The notes under the pieces are model-generated. The model worked only from the letters and a program-made list of their open reading frames with translations, did no database searches and had not been told where the DNA came from. This document shows, piece after piece, positions 8,076 to 18,494 of a DNA stretch of 64,000 nucleotides. Numbering within the stretch: the first letter of the stretch is position 1; each line of letters begins with the position of its first letter. Location: NCBI RefSeq assembly GCF_003096715.1, contig NZ_QEOL01000006.1, positions 124,001-188,000 of the forward strand, written 5' to 3'. Position numbers and translations under genes: made by a program. The DNA comes from Paraburkholderia silvatlantica (lineage in GTDB: Bacteria; Pseudomonadota; Gammaproteobacteria; Burkholderiales; Burkholderiaceae).

Positions 8076-9452
8076 TCAGAAACCGTCGGCGAGGCGCGGC
8101 TGGACATCGGCAAGCGCGACGTCGGCGCTGCCCTGGGCGAGATGCACGGTGAGGCGCTTGCCCGGCTTGAGCGTGGCGGGCGAGCGCACGGCTGCGCCGC
8201 TTTGCGCGTCGAGCAGCGCCGCATAGCCGCGCTCGAACGTGCGCCGCGGGCTCAACACCTCGAGGCGCGCCGAGAGTTCCGAAAGGCGCGCCGCTTCGCG
8301 CTCGCGCGCTCGCGCGAAGGCGCCGTCCAGACGCCGTCCGAGCGACTCCAGCTGGGCGCGCTGCGCGGCGGGGTCGGGCCGCGCGCGCTGCCAGCGCATC
8401 TGCATGACGTTCAGGCGTGCTCGTGCCTCGGCGCTGGCACGCGAGCCCGCCGAGGCGAGCCGTAGCGTCAGCTGGCGCAAGTGCGTGCGCTGCTGCGCAA
8501 GCCGTTCGACGGGCGAAACGAGCCGGCGCGCCAGCCAGTCGAGCTGCTGCGCGCGCCGCTCGAGCAGACGGCCGAAATCGCGTGCGAGCGCGGCATGGCG
8601 CTGGTCGAGGTCGCGCAGCAGCAGCGTGCGCTGCGGACTGACGAGTTCAGCCGCGCCAGTTGGCGTCGGCGCGCGCACGTCGGCGGCGAAATCGGCGATC
8701 GTGAAATCGGTTTCGTGCCCCACGCCGCTCACCACGGGAATGGCGCTGACCGCAATCGCGCGTGCAAGCGCTTCGTCGTTGAACGACCACAGGTCCTCGA
8801 TCGAGCCGCCGCCGCGGCACAGCACGAGCACGTCCACCTCGTTGCGCGCGTTCGCGGTTTCCAGCATCGCGGTGAGTTTTTCCGCCGAGCCCGCGCCCTG
8901 CACCGGCGCGGGATAGACGATCACCGGCACGTGCGGCGCGCGGCGGCACAGCGTGGTCAGCACGTCGCGCAGCGCGGCGGCCTGCATCGACGTAATCACG
9001 CCGATGGCGCGCGGATGCGAGGGCAGCGCGCGTTTGCGCCCGGGGTCGAAGAGCCCTTCGGCCTCGAGTTGCGCCTTCAGCCGCAGGAAGGCTTCGTAGA
9101 GCCGGCCCTGGCCGGTGCGCCGCACGGCCTCGACGTTCAGCTGGAGTTCGCCGCGCGGCTCGTACATCGTGACGAGCGCGCGCACTTCGATGCGGTCGCC
9201 TTCGCGCGGCGTGAATTCGGCGTACTGGGCCCGGCCGCGGAACATCACACAGCGAATCTGCGCCTGGGCGTCCTTGATCGAGAAATACCAGTGGCCACTC
9301 GCGGCACGCGTAAAGTTGGAAACTTCGCCGGAAATCCATGCAAGTGGGAACGTGCGCTCGAGCATCGAGGCGATCGCCCGGTTGAGCGCCGAGACCGGCA
9401 CGACGACGTCGCCCGAAGGCGCGGAGGAAGCGGAGAAGCGGTCGGATAGCAT
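8076..9452 (-). CDS. xseA: Exodeoxyribonuclease VII large subunit
   Basis: A 458-residue catalytic subunit of ExoVII, which degrades single-stranded DNA from both ends together with XseB. The order is an N-terminal OB-fold (about residues 10-110, with WISGEVSNF), the catalytic region ([51 protein letters not shown]) and a long coiled-coil C-terminus rich in Arg and Glu. The start is taken as the ATG at 9452 ([10 protein letters not shown]), at the normal family length; the open frame runs on to 9620. xseB is not in the window. It is divergent from lpxK. Confidence 0.95.
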   Translation of the reverse strand: MLSDRFSASSAPSGDVVVPVSALNRAIASMLERTFPLAWISGEVSNFTRAASGHWYFSIKDAQAQIRCVMFRGRAQYAEFTPREGDRIEVRALVTMYEPRGELQLNVEAVRRTGQGRLYEAFLRLKAQLEAEGLFDPGRKRALPSHPRAIGVITSMQAAALRDVLTTLCRRAPHVPVIVYPAPVQGAGSAEKLTAMLETANARNEVDVLVLCRGGGSIEDLWSFNDEALARAIAVSAIPVVSGVGHETDFTIADFAADVRAPTPTGAAELVSPQRTLLLRDLDQRHAALARDFGRLLERRAQQLDWLARRLVSPVERLAQQRTHLRQLTLRLASAGSRASAEARARLNVMQMRWQRARPDPAAQRAQLESLGRRLDGAFARAREREAARLSELSARLEVLSPRRTFERGYAALLDAQSGAAVRSPATLKPGKRLTVHLAQGSADVALADVQPRLADGF

Positions 9453-10014
9453 GCGAAAGGGTGTGGAGGAACCTTGGCCGGACAGACGATAGACCGTTCG
9501 GGGGGCGGTAGTCCAGCACGAATGGGACCCAGACCGCAAGCCCCGCGAAGTGTCCACATCGGCGCTGTCATGCGGCATGATGACCGCAGCCGGCCCGCAA
9601 ACGCTGAAAAAACAGCTCATCCCGTTGATTTTTATATGTTTTTTATCGATATAACATCCTTACAGGCCGATGGAGAGGCCGAAGAATGGGCCTTTGCGCC
9701 TTCCCGGGACCGACTTCTCCACAAAGTTATCCACAGGCGTCGATTTTTCTGGCATTCGGGCATTTCGCGCGCCTTGCAGGCAACCGACAGTTGCGTGCGG
9801 CCCGGCAACTTGCCGCTTAACGCCTACCCGCGCTAGAGTGCCGGGTTCACGAGCGCCTGTGCCGTATCACGCGAAGCGCCGGGCGCTCGCATGCGCAGGT
9901 CATTCGTCTGCCGTCTTGCTTGTCGCTCACCTCGAACCGGAGAACCGACCCGATGCCCGCCCTGCCTGTCTGCTTGCCGCATGCCGCGTGCGGCGCTTCG
10001 CGCGCAAATTGCCG
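9453..10014. other. xseA-lpxK divergent intergenic region with AT-rich tract
   Basis: 562 bp without a convincing gene. From 9629 to 9660 the sequence becomes unusually AT-rich for this genome, with a run of Ts and TATCGATA. About 55 bp further are two DnaA-box-like 9-mers. The remainder is ordinary GC-rich DNA. Confidence 0.6.
9715..9735 (+). promoter_or_regulatory. Two DnaA-box-like 9-mers
   Basis: TTATCCACA (9727-9735) is an exact match to the classical DnaA box, and TTCTCCACA (9715-9723) differs at one position, on the same strand 12 bp apart. They sit beside an AT-rich tract upstream of lpxK. Whether DnaA binds here is unknown. Confidence 0.4.
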
Positions 10015-11100
10015 ATGAGCGGCCCCGTCTCCAGTCTCAAGGAACGCCTCGAAGCGCAGTTTGCGCACGCCTGGCAACGCCGCGGCGCGCTCGCGTGGGC
10101 GCTCACGCCGCTCGCCGCCGTGTTCGCCGCCGTGAGCGGTGCGCGCCGCGCCGCCTTTGCGGCGGGCTGGCTCAAGCGCGTGCGCGTGGGCGTGCCCGTG
10201 GTGGTGGTCGGCAACGTGACCGTGGGCGGCACCGGCAAGACGCCCACGGTGATCGCGCTCGTCGAGGCGCTGCGCGCCGCGGGCTTCTCGCCGGGCGTGG
10301 TCTCGCGCGGGTACGGCGCGAAAATCGGCCGCCCCACGCCCGTCACCGCGGATACGCCCGCTCGCCTTTGCGGCGACGAACCCCTGCTGATCGCCCGCCG
10401 CACGGGCGTGCCCGTCTGGGTCTCGCCCGACCGGGTAGCGGCGGCCACGGCACTGTGCGGCGCCCATACCGACGTCGACGTGATCGTGAGCGACGACGGC
10501 CTGCAGCACTACCGCCTCGTGCGCGACGTCGAGATCGTGGTGTTCGACCATCGTCTGGGCGGCAATGGCTTTCTGCTGCCTGCGGGCCCGCTGCGCGAGC
10601 CGCTCTCGCGCCGGCGCGACGCCACGCTGGTGAACAATCCGTTCGAGCGGGCGCTGCCGGCCTGGCCCAATACGTTCGCGCTAAAACTCGAACCCGGCGA
10701 CGCCTGGCATCTCGCCAATCCGGCGCTGCGCCGTCCGCTCGCGCAGTTTGCCGCAAGCGCGGGCGCGGCCGCACCGGGACAAGGCGCACTCACGCAAGAA
10801 TCGCAGGGCGCGCTGCGCGTCGTAGCGGCGGCCGGCATCGGTTCGCCGGAGCGTTTTTTCGCGACGCTGCGCGCGGCCGGCCTCGCGCCGCAAACCCTGC
10901 CGCTGCCCGACCACTACGCCTACGCAACCAACCCGTTCGCCGACGTCAGCGCCGACGCGATCCTGGTCACCGAAAAGGATGCAGTAAAATTGGGGGCCTG
11001 GAACGACGCGCGCATCTGGGCCGTCCCCGTCGAAGCCGCGCTCGATCATCGCCTTATTACCCTGGTTGTGGAGAAACTCCGTGGACGCTCGTCTGCTTGA
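10015..11100 (+). CDS. lpxK: Tetraacyldisaccharide 4'-kinase
   Basis: A 361-residue inner-membrane-associated kinase that phosphorylates the 4' position of the lipid A disaccharide precursor. An N-terminal hydrophobic segment (about residues 25-50) precedes the P-loop GGTGKT at 71-76. Family motifs SRGYG, GDEP and VSDDGLQHY follow. The ATG at 10015 ([15 protein letters not shown]) fits the family; the frame is open upstream to 9670. It overlaps the next gene by 20 bp, so the two are translationally coupled. With kdsB nearby it forms a lipopolysaccharide-core group. Confidence 0.96.
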   Translation: MSGPVSSLKERLEAQFAHAWQRRGALAWALTPLAAVFAAVSGARRAAFAAGWLKRVRVGVPVVVVGNVTVGGTGKTPTVIALVEALRAAGFSPGVVSRGYGAKIGRPTPVTADTPARLCGDEPLLIARRTGVPVWVSPDRVAAATALCGAHTDVDVIVSDDGLQHYRLVRDVEIVVFDHRLGGNGFLLPAGPLREPLSRRRDATLVNNPFERALPAWPNTFALKLEPGDAWHLANPALRRPLAQFAASAGAAAPGQGALTQESQGALRVVAAAGIGSPERFFATLRAAGLAPQTLPLPDHYAYATNPFADVSADAILVTEKDAVKLGAWNDARIWAVPVEAALDHRLITLVVEKLRGRSSA

Positions 11101-11284
11101 AATCCTGGTCTGCCCGATCTGCAAGGGCCCGCTCAGCTATGACCGCGCCGCGCAGGAGCTGATCTGCAACGCCGACAAGCTCGCCTACCCGATCCGCGAC
11201 GGCATTCCGGTCATGCTGGTCGACGAAGCGCGTCAAACCGTGGAAGGCACGCCGGTCGATCCGCACGGACCCAGCGCCGCGTAA
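11081..11284 (+). CDS. Trm112/UPF0434 family protein
   Basis: A 67-residue small protein with a CPICKG knuckle (Cys11, Cys14) and the family ending of aliphatic stretch [11 protein letters not shown]. It begins with GTG at 11081, inside the end of lpxK, with GGAG 6 nt upstream; an ATG start is not available. Bacterial members of this family commonly sit between lpxK and kdsB. Eukaryotic and archaeal Trm112 activates methyltransferases, but the bacterial role is not settled. One further Cys (residue 29) is present. Confidence 0.9.
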   Translation: MDARLLEILVCPICKGPLSYDRAAQELICNADKLAYPIRDGIPVMLVDEARQTVEGTPVDPHGPSAA

Positions 11285-11488
11285 GGCGCGCGGGCGGTGC
11301 CGGGTGGCCGCGATCGCGCTCACTCGCCCCCGCTTATGCCGCTTATGCCGCTCGCGCCGCTTACGCCACTCACCTCGCCCTCCCGGCTCGAATCCGGGTC
11401 ACTCGCGCCGCCCCCGGTGCGTCCCCCAAGGCGGGGTCTCCTGAAACGGCTTCCCCCATCCCCTTTCCTGCCCTAGCTCCAACTGGCC

Positions 11489-12292
11489 ATGACCGCTCCC
11501 GTGCAACCCTTCATCGCCGTCGTCCCGGCGCGTCTCGCGTCCACGCGGCTGCCCAACAAACCGCTTGCCGACATCGGCGGCAAGCCCATGGTGGTGCGCG
11601 TGGCCGAGCGCGCGCGCGATTCGGGCGCGCAGCAGGTGCTGATCGCCTCGGACGCCCAGAGCGTGCTCGACGCGGCCCGCGCCCACGGTTTCGAGGCCGT
11701 GCTCACGCGAGCCGATCACCCGTCGGGCACCGACCGCCTCGCCGAGGTCGCCGAGCACTACGGCTGGAGCGACGAGACGATCGTGGTCAACGTCCAGGGC
11801 GACGAGCCGCTGATCGACCCCGCGCTCGTGTGCGACGTTGCGTCGCACCTCGCCGCGCATCCCGAATGCGCGATCGCCACCGCCGCACATCCCATCACGG
11901 CGCCCGACGAAATCTTCAGCCCGAACGTCGTGAAGGTCGTGCTCGACGCACGCGGCGTTGCGCTCTACTTCTCGCGCGCGCCCATTCCCTGGGCCCGCGA
12001 CGCATGGCAGCCGCACTGGTCGCCGGCGCGCCTCGATCTCGGCGCAATGCCCGCCCCGCCGGCTCCCGCGACCGTTTATCGCCACATCGGCCTGTACGCG
12101 TACCGCGCGAAATTCCTGCGCAGTTACCCCTCGCTCGCGCATTCGCCCATCGAGCAGGTCGAGGCGCTGGAACAGCTTCGCGCGATGTGGCACGGCGAGC
12201 GCATCGCGGTGCTCGTGACGGCGCAGGCACCTGCGCCGGGCGTCGACACGCCCGCCGACCTCGCCCGAGTGCAGGCGTTATACCGGCCTTAA
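11489..12292 (+). CDS. kdsB: 3-deoxy-manno-octulosonate cytidylyltransferase (CMP-KDO synthetase)
   Basis: A 267-residue cytoplasmic enzyme that activates KDO with CTP for lipopolysaccharide inner-core synthesis. Motifs are [14 protein letters not shown] (nucleotide and sugar binding), QGDEPLI and the HIGLYAYR stretch near residue 195. It starts at ATG 11489, 204 bp after the trm112-like gene. That gap holds imperfect GCCGCTTATGCC-type short repeats but no clear promoter. Confidence 0.97.
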   Translation: MTAPVQPFIAVVPARLASTRLPNKPLADIGGKPMVVRVAERARDSGAQQVLIASDAQSVLDAARAHGFEAVLTRADHPSGTDRLAEVAEHYGWSDETIVVNVQGDEPLIDPALVCDVASHLAAHPECAIATAAHPITAPDEIFSPNVVKVVLDARGVALYFSRAPIPWARDAWQPHWSPARLDLGAMPAPPAPATVYRHIGLYAYRAKFLRSYPSLAHSPIEQVEALEQLRAMWHGERIAVLVTAQAPAPGVDTPADLARVQALYRP

Positions 12293-12363
12293 TTCCGTCC
12301 GTGGGGCAAAAATCCCATGGCATAATCAATTGTTTGCGCGAGCCGTCTAAAGCCTTTGTGCGT

Positions 12364-12381
12364 CGGGGTTTCCCCGCTTTT
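12364..12381 (+). terminator. Possible weak terminator after kdsB
   Basis: Stem CGGGG, loop TTT, stem CCCCG, followed by CTTTT. It is short and 72 bp past the kdsB stop. The rest of the 294-bp kdsB-adk gap shows only a CATAAT hexamer at 12321 without a good -35 element. Confidence 0.4.
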
Positions 12382-12490
12382 CGGCACCGTCTTGCAGCGC
12401 CACCCCGTGTCCAGTGCGAGTCATGAACACCGGGCGAAAGCTGCGCGGGACACGCCGTCGCCTCCGCCAGCACTGCCTCGATGGCCGTGA

Positions 12491-13249
<759 letters not shown>

Positions 13250-13303
13250 GCGGGTCGAAATCCGACCCGAAGCCGGTTTCGGCACACTTGCCGGTTTGCC
13301 TGC

Positions 13304-13369
13304 GGGCCGGCTGGCGCCGCACTCCCGAGCGGTTTCGGGACGCGGCGCCAGCCGGCCCGTTCTGTTTTT
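13304..13369 (+). terminator. Strong terminator after adk
   Basis: A perfect 17-bp inverted repeat (13304-13320 with 13342-13358; core GGGCCGGCTGGCGCCGC) with a smaller nested CCCGA/TCGGG stem in the loop and a T-rich tail at 13359-13369. Confidence 0.85.
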
Positions 13370-13433
13370 GCCGAGCCTCGCGCCGATTTCCCCTGCGCGC
13401 GAGACGGCACGGCCACAACACAGGAGACGAAAG

Positions 13434-14192
13434 ATGCAGATCCGCGGCAACGTATTTCTCATCACCGGCGGTGCGTCGGGGCTTGGCGCGGCCAGCGCGC
13501 GTCTGATCGAGGCCGAAGGCGGCAAGGTCGTCATCGCCGACCTCAACGAGGACGCTGGCCACGCGCTTGCGAATGAACTGGGCGGCGCGTTCGTGAAGTG
13601 CAACGTGGCGAACGAGGACGACGGCGCGCGCGCCGTGGCCGCGGCAACCGCGCTCGGGACGCTGCGCGGCCTCGTCAACTGCGCGGGCATCGCACCCGCC
13701 GTGAAGACCGTAGGCAAGGACGGCCCGCATCCGCTCGACACGTTCTCGAAGACCGTTTCGGTCAATCTGATCGGCACCTTCAACATGATCCGCCTCGCGG
13801 CGGCCGCCATCGCCCAGAGCGCGCCGAGCGAGGGCGGCGAGCGCGGCGTGATCGTCAACACGGCTTCGGTGGCCGCTTACGACGGCCAGATCGGCCAGGC
13901 GGCCTACGCCGCGTCGAAGGGCGGCGTCGTCGCAATGACGCTGCCGATCGCGCGCGACCTTTCGCGCAGCGGCATCCGTGTGATGACGATCGCGCCCGGC
14001 ATCTTCGAAACGCCGATGCTGCTCGGCATGCCCAAAGAGGTCCAGGATGCGCTCGGCGCGATGGTCCCGTTCCCGCCGCGCCTCGGCAAGCCGGATGAGT
14101 ACGCGATGCTCGTCAAGCAGATCGTCGAGAATCCGATGCTCAACGGCGAGGTGATCCGCCTGGACGGCGCGATCCGCATGCAGCCGAAGTAA
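13434..14192 (+). CDS. SDR family 3-hydroxyacyl-CoA dehydrogenase, type II (HSD10-like)
   Basis: A 252-residue NAD-dependent short-chain dehydrogenase. TGGASGLG at 11-18 binds the cofactor, and the catalytic Ser145, Tyr158 (YAASK) and Lys162 are present. Gly-rich N-terminus, [12 protein letters not shown] and [11 protein letters not shown] match type II 3-hydroxyacyl-CoA / 2-methyl-3-hydroxybutyryl-CoA dehydrogenases of isoleucine and fatty-acid breakdown. A CAGGAGACGAAAG ribosome site supports ATG 13434. It lies alone between terminators. Confidence 0.88.
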   Translation: MQIRGNVFLITGGASGLGAASARLIEAEGGKVVIADLNEDAGHALANELGGAFVKCNVANEDDGARAVAAATALGTLRGLVNCAGIAPAVKTVGKDGPHPLDTFSKTVSVNLIGTFNMIRLAAAAIAQSAPSEGGERGVIVNTASVAAYDGQIGQAAYAASKGGVVAMTLPIARDLSRSGIRVMTIAPGIFETPMLLGMPKEVQDALGAMVPFPPRLGKPDEYAMLVKQIVENPMLNGEVIRLDGAIRMQPK

Positions 14193-14216
14193 CGGCGCGC
14201 CCGCCCCGCGCGCAAG

Positions 14217-14254
14217 AAAAGAAGCCCGCGATTTTCGTCACGGGCTTCTTTTTG
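14217..14254. terminator. Bidirectional terminator between the SDR gene and the SirB1-like gene
   Basis: Stem AAGAAGCCCG / CGGGCTTCTT with a 13-nt loop, an A-run before it and TTTTTGTTT after it. It lies between convergent genes. Confidence 0.85.
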
Positions 14255-14275
14255 TTTGCGGCACGGCCGCAGGCT

Positions 14276-15115
14276 TCAGTCGTTATCGAGCGTGCGCTGG
14301 CGCAACTCATGCAGCTGCGACTCGACGACGGTCGCGTCTTCCGCGTCCGGACGCTCGTCGAGATAGTGTTCGAGGTCTTCGAGCGCCGGGCGCAGATAGT
14401 CGAGCCGCGCATAAGCGAAGCCGCGATCGCGCACTTCCTCGACGTTCTGCGGCAGCAGGATCACGAGCCGCTGCTGGATGGCCAGCAGGCGCTGCCAGCG
14501 TTCCGTCTGCAGATAGACCGACTTCAGGTTGCGCAGCATGCGCGCGACGATCTCGCGGCGCGTGGCCGGCTCGAGCAGCATGCGCAGCGCGCGCGCCACG
14601 GAATCGCCGGCGTTGGCCACGAACGGTTCGAGCATCTCCACCATGTCGGACTCGGTGAGCGTGCGGCCCGTGGTGGGATCGAGCATCTCGTCGCCTTCGG
14701 GCAACGCCACGCGCAACAGAAAATGCCCCGGAAACGACACGCCTTTCACCGGCAGACCGAGCTGGGCCGCCATTTCCAGATACAGCACCGCGAGCGAAAT
14801 GGGGATGCCGCGCCGGCGCTTGAGCACGGCGTTCAGGTGGCTGTTTTCGGGGTCGAGAAAGTCGTTGAGATTGGCCGCGAACCCCATCTCGCGAAAGAAG
14901 CAGCGGTTGAGCACGGCAACCTGCTGGCGCACGTCCGCGCCTTCGGGCATGCGGCGGCGCACGCGCAGCGCGAGTTCGTCGATCTCGGCAAGCGTGCCTT
15001 GCAGATCGAGATCGGGATAAGCGTCCTGCGCGATCGCCAGCGCCGCCTCGGTGAGCGGCAGGCTCTCGTCGTCGGCAACGAGCGCGCTGAAATAATCCAG
15101 AACCCGCGTAGTCAT
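14276..15115 (-). CDS. SirB1-like transglutaminase/TPR family protein
   Basis: A 279-residue cytoplasmic protein. The N-terminal two thirds is the SirB1 transglutaminase-like fold (LNRCFFREMGFAANLNDFLDP; GIPISLAVLYLEMAAQLGLPV; FPGHFLLRV). The C-terminus carries TPR-like helices (LLAIQQRLVILLP). The family's biochemical role is not known. It follows murJ by 5 bp on the same strand, so the two are co-transcribed. The ATG at 15115 gives MTTRVLDYFSAL. Confidence 0.85.
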   Translation of the reverse strand: MTTRVLDYFSALVADDESLPLTEAALAIAQDAYPDLDLQGTLAEIDELALRVRRRMPEGADVRQQVAVLNRCFFREMGFAANLNDFLDPENSHLNAVLKRRRGIPISLAVLYLEMAAQLGLPVKGVSFPGHFLLRVALPEGDEMLDPTTGRTLTESDMVEMLEPFVANAGDSVARALRMLLEPATRREIVARMLRNLKSVYLQTERWQRLLAIQQRLVILLPQNVEEVRDRGFAYARLDYLRPALEDLEHYLDERPDAEDATVVESQLHELRQRTLDND

Positions 15116-15120
15116 CGTGG

Positions 15121-16671
15121 TCACTTCGCCCGCCTCTTGAAGTACGCGTATTTGAAGCCCATCAGCCAAAGCATACCGAAATATAGCGCCGCGAACAGCA
15201 CGAGGCACGCACCGAGCAAGGCGATGCGCGCGAGCGGTTCGTGACGCAGCGCGATCCAGTCGTAGCTGGTGGCGCACCAGTGCATCGCCCCGGCCAGCAC
15301 GAGGCATGCCCCGAGCAGCTGCACGAAGAACGTGGTCCAGCCGGACGACGGCATATAGATGCCGCGGCGGCGCAGCCCGATGAACAACAGCAGCGCGTTC
15401 ATGCAGGCGCCGAGGCCGACCGAGAGCGTCAAGCCCGCGTGGGAGAAGATCGGCACGAAGATGTAGTTGCTGATCTGCGTGGCGATGAGCACGCCCACAC
15501 CGATCTTGACTGGCGTCTTGATGTCCTGGCGCGCATAGAAGCCGGGCGCGAGGATCTTGATGAGGATGAGGCCGACGAGCCCCACTCCGTACGCCGCGAG
15601 CGCGCGGCCCGTCATGACGACGGACGTGGCGTCGAACTTGCCGTAGTGAAAGAGCGTGGCCGTGAGCGGCTCGGCGAAGAAAAAGAGCGCGACGGCCGAA
15701 GGCGCGGCGAGCAGGAACGTCACGCGCAGGCCCCAGTCGAGCAGCGCCGAGTACTCGTGCGGATCGGCATCGACGTGCGCCTTCGAGAGGCTCGGCAGCA
15801 GGATCGTGCCGAGCGCCACGCCGAGCAGCGCCGTCGGGAACTCCATCAGGCGGTCGGCGTAGTTGATCCACGACACCGCGCCGGGCCCCAGACGCGAGGC
15901 GATGTTGGTGTTGATGATGAGACTGATCTGCGCGACCGAGACGGCGAACATGGCAGGCACCATCTTCGCGAGCACGCGCTTCACGCCTTTGTGCGCAAGC
16001 GCCTTGAGCGGGTTCAGGCCGATGCGCGGCATCATGTCGATGCGCTTCAAGCCCGGCAACTGCACGATGAACTGCAGCACGCCGCCCACGATCACGGCCC
16101 ACGCGAGCGCGTAGACGGGCTGCTTCATATGCGGCGCGAAGGCCACGGCCGCCGTGATGAACGACACGTTGAGCAGCACCGGCGCGAACGCGGGCAGCGA
16201 GAACTGCTTGTACGTGTTGAGCACGCCCGACGCGAGCGACGTCAGCGAGATGAACACGATATAGGGGAACATGATGCGCGTCATCGTGACGGCGAGCGGA
16301 AACGCTTGCCCGTCGCTCTTCAAGCCCGAAGCGACCACGATCACGACGAACGACGCGCCGAAAATGCCGATCAGCGAGAGGACCGCGAGCGCCCAGGCGA
16401 GCACGGTCGAAGTGGCGTCGACGAGCGCGCGCGTGGCGTCGTGGCCCTTCTGGTTCTTGAACTCCGCCAGAATCGGCACGAACGCCTGCGAAAAGGCGCC
16501 TTCCGCCGAGATGCGGCGCAGCAGGTTGGGAATACGAAACGCGACGTAGAAAGCGTCGGTGTACTGGCTCGCACCGAAGGCGCGTGCAATCAGCGTTTCT
16601 CGGGCCAGACCGGTCACGCGCGACAGCAGCGTGAAGCCGCTGACTGTCAGCAGGGCTCGGAATAGATTCAT
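15121..16671 (-). CDS. murJ: Lipid II flippase MurJ
   Basis: A 516-residue polytopic inner-membrane protein of the MOP exporter superfamily with about 14 helices. It moves lipid II to the periplasmic face for peptidoglycan synthesis. The opening MNLFRALLTVSGFTLLSRVT and the GLARETLIARAFG stretch are characteristic, as is RRISAEGAFSQAFVP. The ATG at 16671 is the family start. It is divergent from rpsT, the usual arrangement in beta- and gammaproteobacteria. Confidence 0.97.
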   Translation of the reverse strand: MNLFRALLTVSGFTLLSRVTGLARETLIARAFGASQYTDAFYVAFRIPNLLRRISAEGAFSQAFVPILAEFKNQKGHDATRALVDATSTVLAWALAVLSLIGIFGASFVVIVVASGLKSDGQAFPLAVTMTRIMFPYIVFISLTSLASGVLNTYKQFSLPAFAPVLLNVSFITAAVAFAPHMKQPVYALAWAVIVGGVLQFIVQLPGLKRIDMMPRIGLNPLKALAHKGVKRVLAKMVPAMFAVSVAQISLIINTNIASRLGPGAVSWINYADRLMEFPTALLGVALGTILLPSLSKAHVDADPHEYSALLDWGLRVTFLLAAPSAVALFFFAEPLTATLFHYGKFDATSVVMTGRALAAYGVGLVGLILIKILAPGFYARQDIKTPVKIGVGVLIATQISNYIFVPIFSHAGLTLSVGLGACMNALLLFIGLRRRGIYMPSSGWTTFFVQLLGACLVLAGAMHWCATSYDWIALRHEPLARIALLGACLVLFAALYFGMLWLMGFKYAYFKRRAK

Positions 16672-17115
16672 GGGGCGGTCATTATACGGGCGTCGTCCGC
16701 TCCATCGCGGATGCGCAGCGCAAAGGTCGGCGCACAACCCCGCGCGACGGCGCAGGCGAGCGGGAGGCAAGAGAAGGCGCGCTGATTGTGACCGTGTTAT
16801 GTGAAAGGCGTTCACGTACGGCAGCGCTTGTCTTCGCTATCGCACTGTGATTGCCAGCCGCATGACTCTGTTGCTATACTTATAGATTCGAGTTCTCTCA
16901 GGGGCTCGAAACGCGTCTTGGAAAGGGGGCAAAAAGGGGCAGAAACCCGCTCCGGCACAAAAGGCGCGGCTGGTTGGGTAAAACTCAGAGCAAGACTCAG
17001 GAGCAAAACTCAGCCGGCAAATACCGTTTTGAACGTCTCAGGCATCGCTGCCGGTCGTTCGAATCCAGGCAAAGAGCGTCGGTAGGACCGCGCTCCGCAA
17101 TCACAAGGAATCGCA
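16672..17115. other. murJ-rpsT divergent intergenic region
   Basis: 444 bp. It holds the rpsT promoter (16851-16880) and, at about 16979-17013, three imperfect copies of an AACTCAGGAGCAA-like unit in the rpsT leader. No gene is seen. Confidence 0.6.
16851..16880 (+). promoter_or_regulatory. rpsT promoter
   Basis: -35 TTGCCA (16851-16856), 18-bp spacer, -10 TATACT (16875-16880). It gives a leader of about 230 nt before the rpsT start. Confidence 0.65.
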
Positions 17116-17388
17116 ATGGCAAACTCCGCACAAGCACGCAAGCGCGCCCGTCAGGCCGCGAAGGCAAACTCGCACAACTCGGCACTGCGTTCGAAGTTCC
17201 GCACCGCCATCAAGGCTGTTCGCAAGGCAATCGATGCTGGCGACCAGGCAAAGGCTGCCGAAGTTCTGAAGGCATCGGGCAAGACGCTCGACATCATCGC
17301 CGACAAGAAGATCGTTCACAAGAACAAGGCCGCTCGCCATAAGAGCCGCCTGGCTGCTGCCGTCAAGGCAATGCAAGCCGCGCAGTAA
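17116..17388 (+). CDS. rpsT: 30S ribosomal protein S20
   Basis: A 90-residue, Lys/Arg/Ala-rich protein of the small ribosomal subunit that binds 16S rRNA. The start [13 protein letters not shown] and the HKSRLAAA end are diagnostic. An AAGGAA ribosome site precedes ATG 17116. S20 is autoregulated in E. coli; the long leader here leaves room for that but shows no specific element I recognise. Confidence 0.98.
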   Translation: MANSAQARKRARQAAKANSHNSALRSKFRTAIKAVRKAIDAGDQAKAAEVLKASGKTLDIIADKKIVHKNKAARHKSRLAAAVKAMQAAQ

Positions 17389-17438
17389 AGATTCGGACGC
17401 CGGCCACGGCTGGCAGTCGACTCTTTGAGCTGCACCAC

Positions 17439-17466
17439 AAAAAACCCGCTTCGGCGGGTTTTTTTG
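17439..17466 (+). terminator. rpsT terminator
   Basis: AAAACCCGC, loop TTCG, GCGGGTTTTTTT: a GC stem with a stable tetraloop and a 7-T run. Confidence 0.92.
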
Positions 17467-17480
17467 TTCCTGCCGGATAT

Positions 17481-17503
17481 AAAAAGACCCGCCGAAGCGG
17501 GTC
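17481..17503 (-). terminator. Terminator of the DUF3579 gene (minus strand)
   Basis: Stem GACCCGC / GCGGGTC (17486-17503) with a 4-nt loop. On the minus strand it is followed by TTTTTAT. It sits 20 bp past the rpsT terminator. Confidence 0.8.
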
Positions 17504-17520
17504 CGCCCGTTGCCGTGCCG

Positions 17521-17868
17521 TTAGCGCACGTTGGCTTGCTGCGTGGCGTGGTCGTGAGGCAGTTCGCACGCCTCGGTCACAACGAGGTCGTTGTCCTTCG
17601 CGAAGTTCATCACGAAATTGAAGGCCATCGGCTCGACGTCCTTCAGGCGCGAATCCAGCACGACGACCTTGAGGTCGCCGATCATCGTCGGACGCACATA
17701 GAGCGAGTAGCGCAGATAGGCGTTCGGGCCGCGAGCATTGGCCGACGCTTTCGGACCAAAGCTCGACATCACCCCGGCGAGGCGCTCCGACCAGTCACTC
17801 GGACGAAACTTCTTCCCCGTGCTGGTGATGCCTTGAATGAAGTATTCGGTTGGAGCTTCGTCGGCCAT
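17521..17868 (-). CDS. DUF3579 domain-containing protein
   Basis: A 115-residue soluble protein of a beta-proteobacterial conserved family of unknown function. Recognisable stretches are YFIQGITSTGKKFRPSDW and FNFVMNFAKDNDLVV. No signal peptide or metal site is apparent. It lies divergently beside argF and next to rpsT, a conserved Burkholderia neighbourhood; I do not infer a function from that. ATG 17868 gives MADEAPTEYF. Confidence 0.85.
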   Translation of the reverse strand: MADEAPTEYFIQGITSTGKKFRPSDWSERLAGVMSSFGPKASANARGPNAYLRYSLYVRPTMIGDLKVVVLDSRLKDVEPMAFNFVMNFAKDNDLVVTEACELPHDHATQQANVR

Positions 17869-18494
17869 GCAGGAGTACCTGTGTGTGTAGCTGCTGGGTG
17901 CGTTTGCAGCGTGTAACGGCGGCACGAGCGCTGCGCCCGCGCGGGTACCGCGGAACACCGGCCGCGGGGGTCGCCCGCCGCCACACGCATGGACAGTCCG
18001 ATGGCCAGGAAACGGCTGCCGCGCACCCCGCCTGGCGTGAAGTCTCGAAAATCGCCGCCGACGCGTGTCACAAGCAGGCCTCGCAACGGGATCGACAGGA
18101 CGACTTCGCGGCGCACTGCCAGTCAGCGCACAGGCCGCGCCCGCGGGCTTGCCTGCCGCGGCCGCGAGGTGTTGCCCACCTTGCCATCGCGCACGTTCAG
18201 GGCCCGTTTGTCGTGCCTAAGAAATCGCTGAGATTATAGCGCACTGACCGTTTTGACGCAGTGCACACAAGGCACTTGAAAGGCTGGATCCGGGCCCTTG
18301 CGATGCCCGCGAACCCGTCACAAAAGCCGTCGCAAATGCGCCGCCCGCCATGCGCCAAAGCACCCTGCCTAAATTTTGGGCAACTCGTCAAAATGCGCAA
18401 AATCCTTTATGCTGCTTTGACTTACCACCAACCGCAGCGGCGTCGCCGGCCCAATCCTGCAGTTCGAGGCCGTGTCGGGCGCCGTTTTTGTTTC
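17869..18494. other. DUF3579-argF divergent intergenic region
   Basis: 626 bp without a convincing gene. Near 18371-18413 the sequence is AT-richer, with TATGCT (18408-18413) as a possible argF -10 element but no good -35. No ARG-box-like palindrome was recognised. Confidence 0.5.

Noticed and set aside
11285..11488. Short GCCGCTTATGCC-type repeats between trm112-like and kdsB
   Set aside because: The copies are imperfect and few, with no symmetry or known role. They look like local compositional drift.
17869..18494. An arginine-responsive operator before argF
   Set aside because: No ArgR-type 18-bp palindrome could be recognised, so none is claimed.
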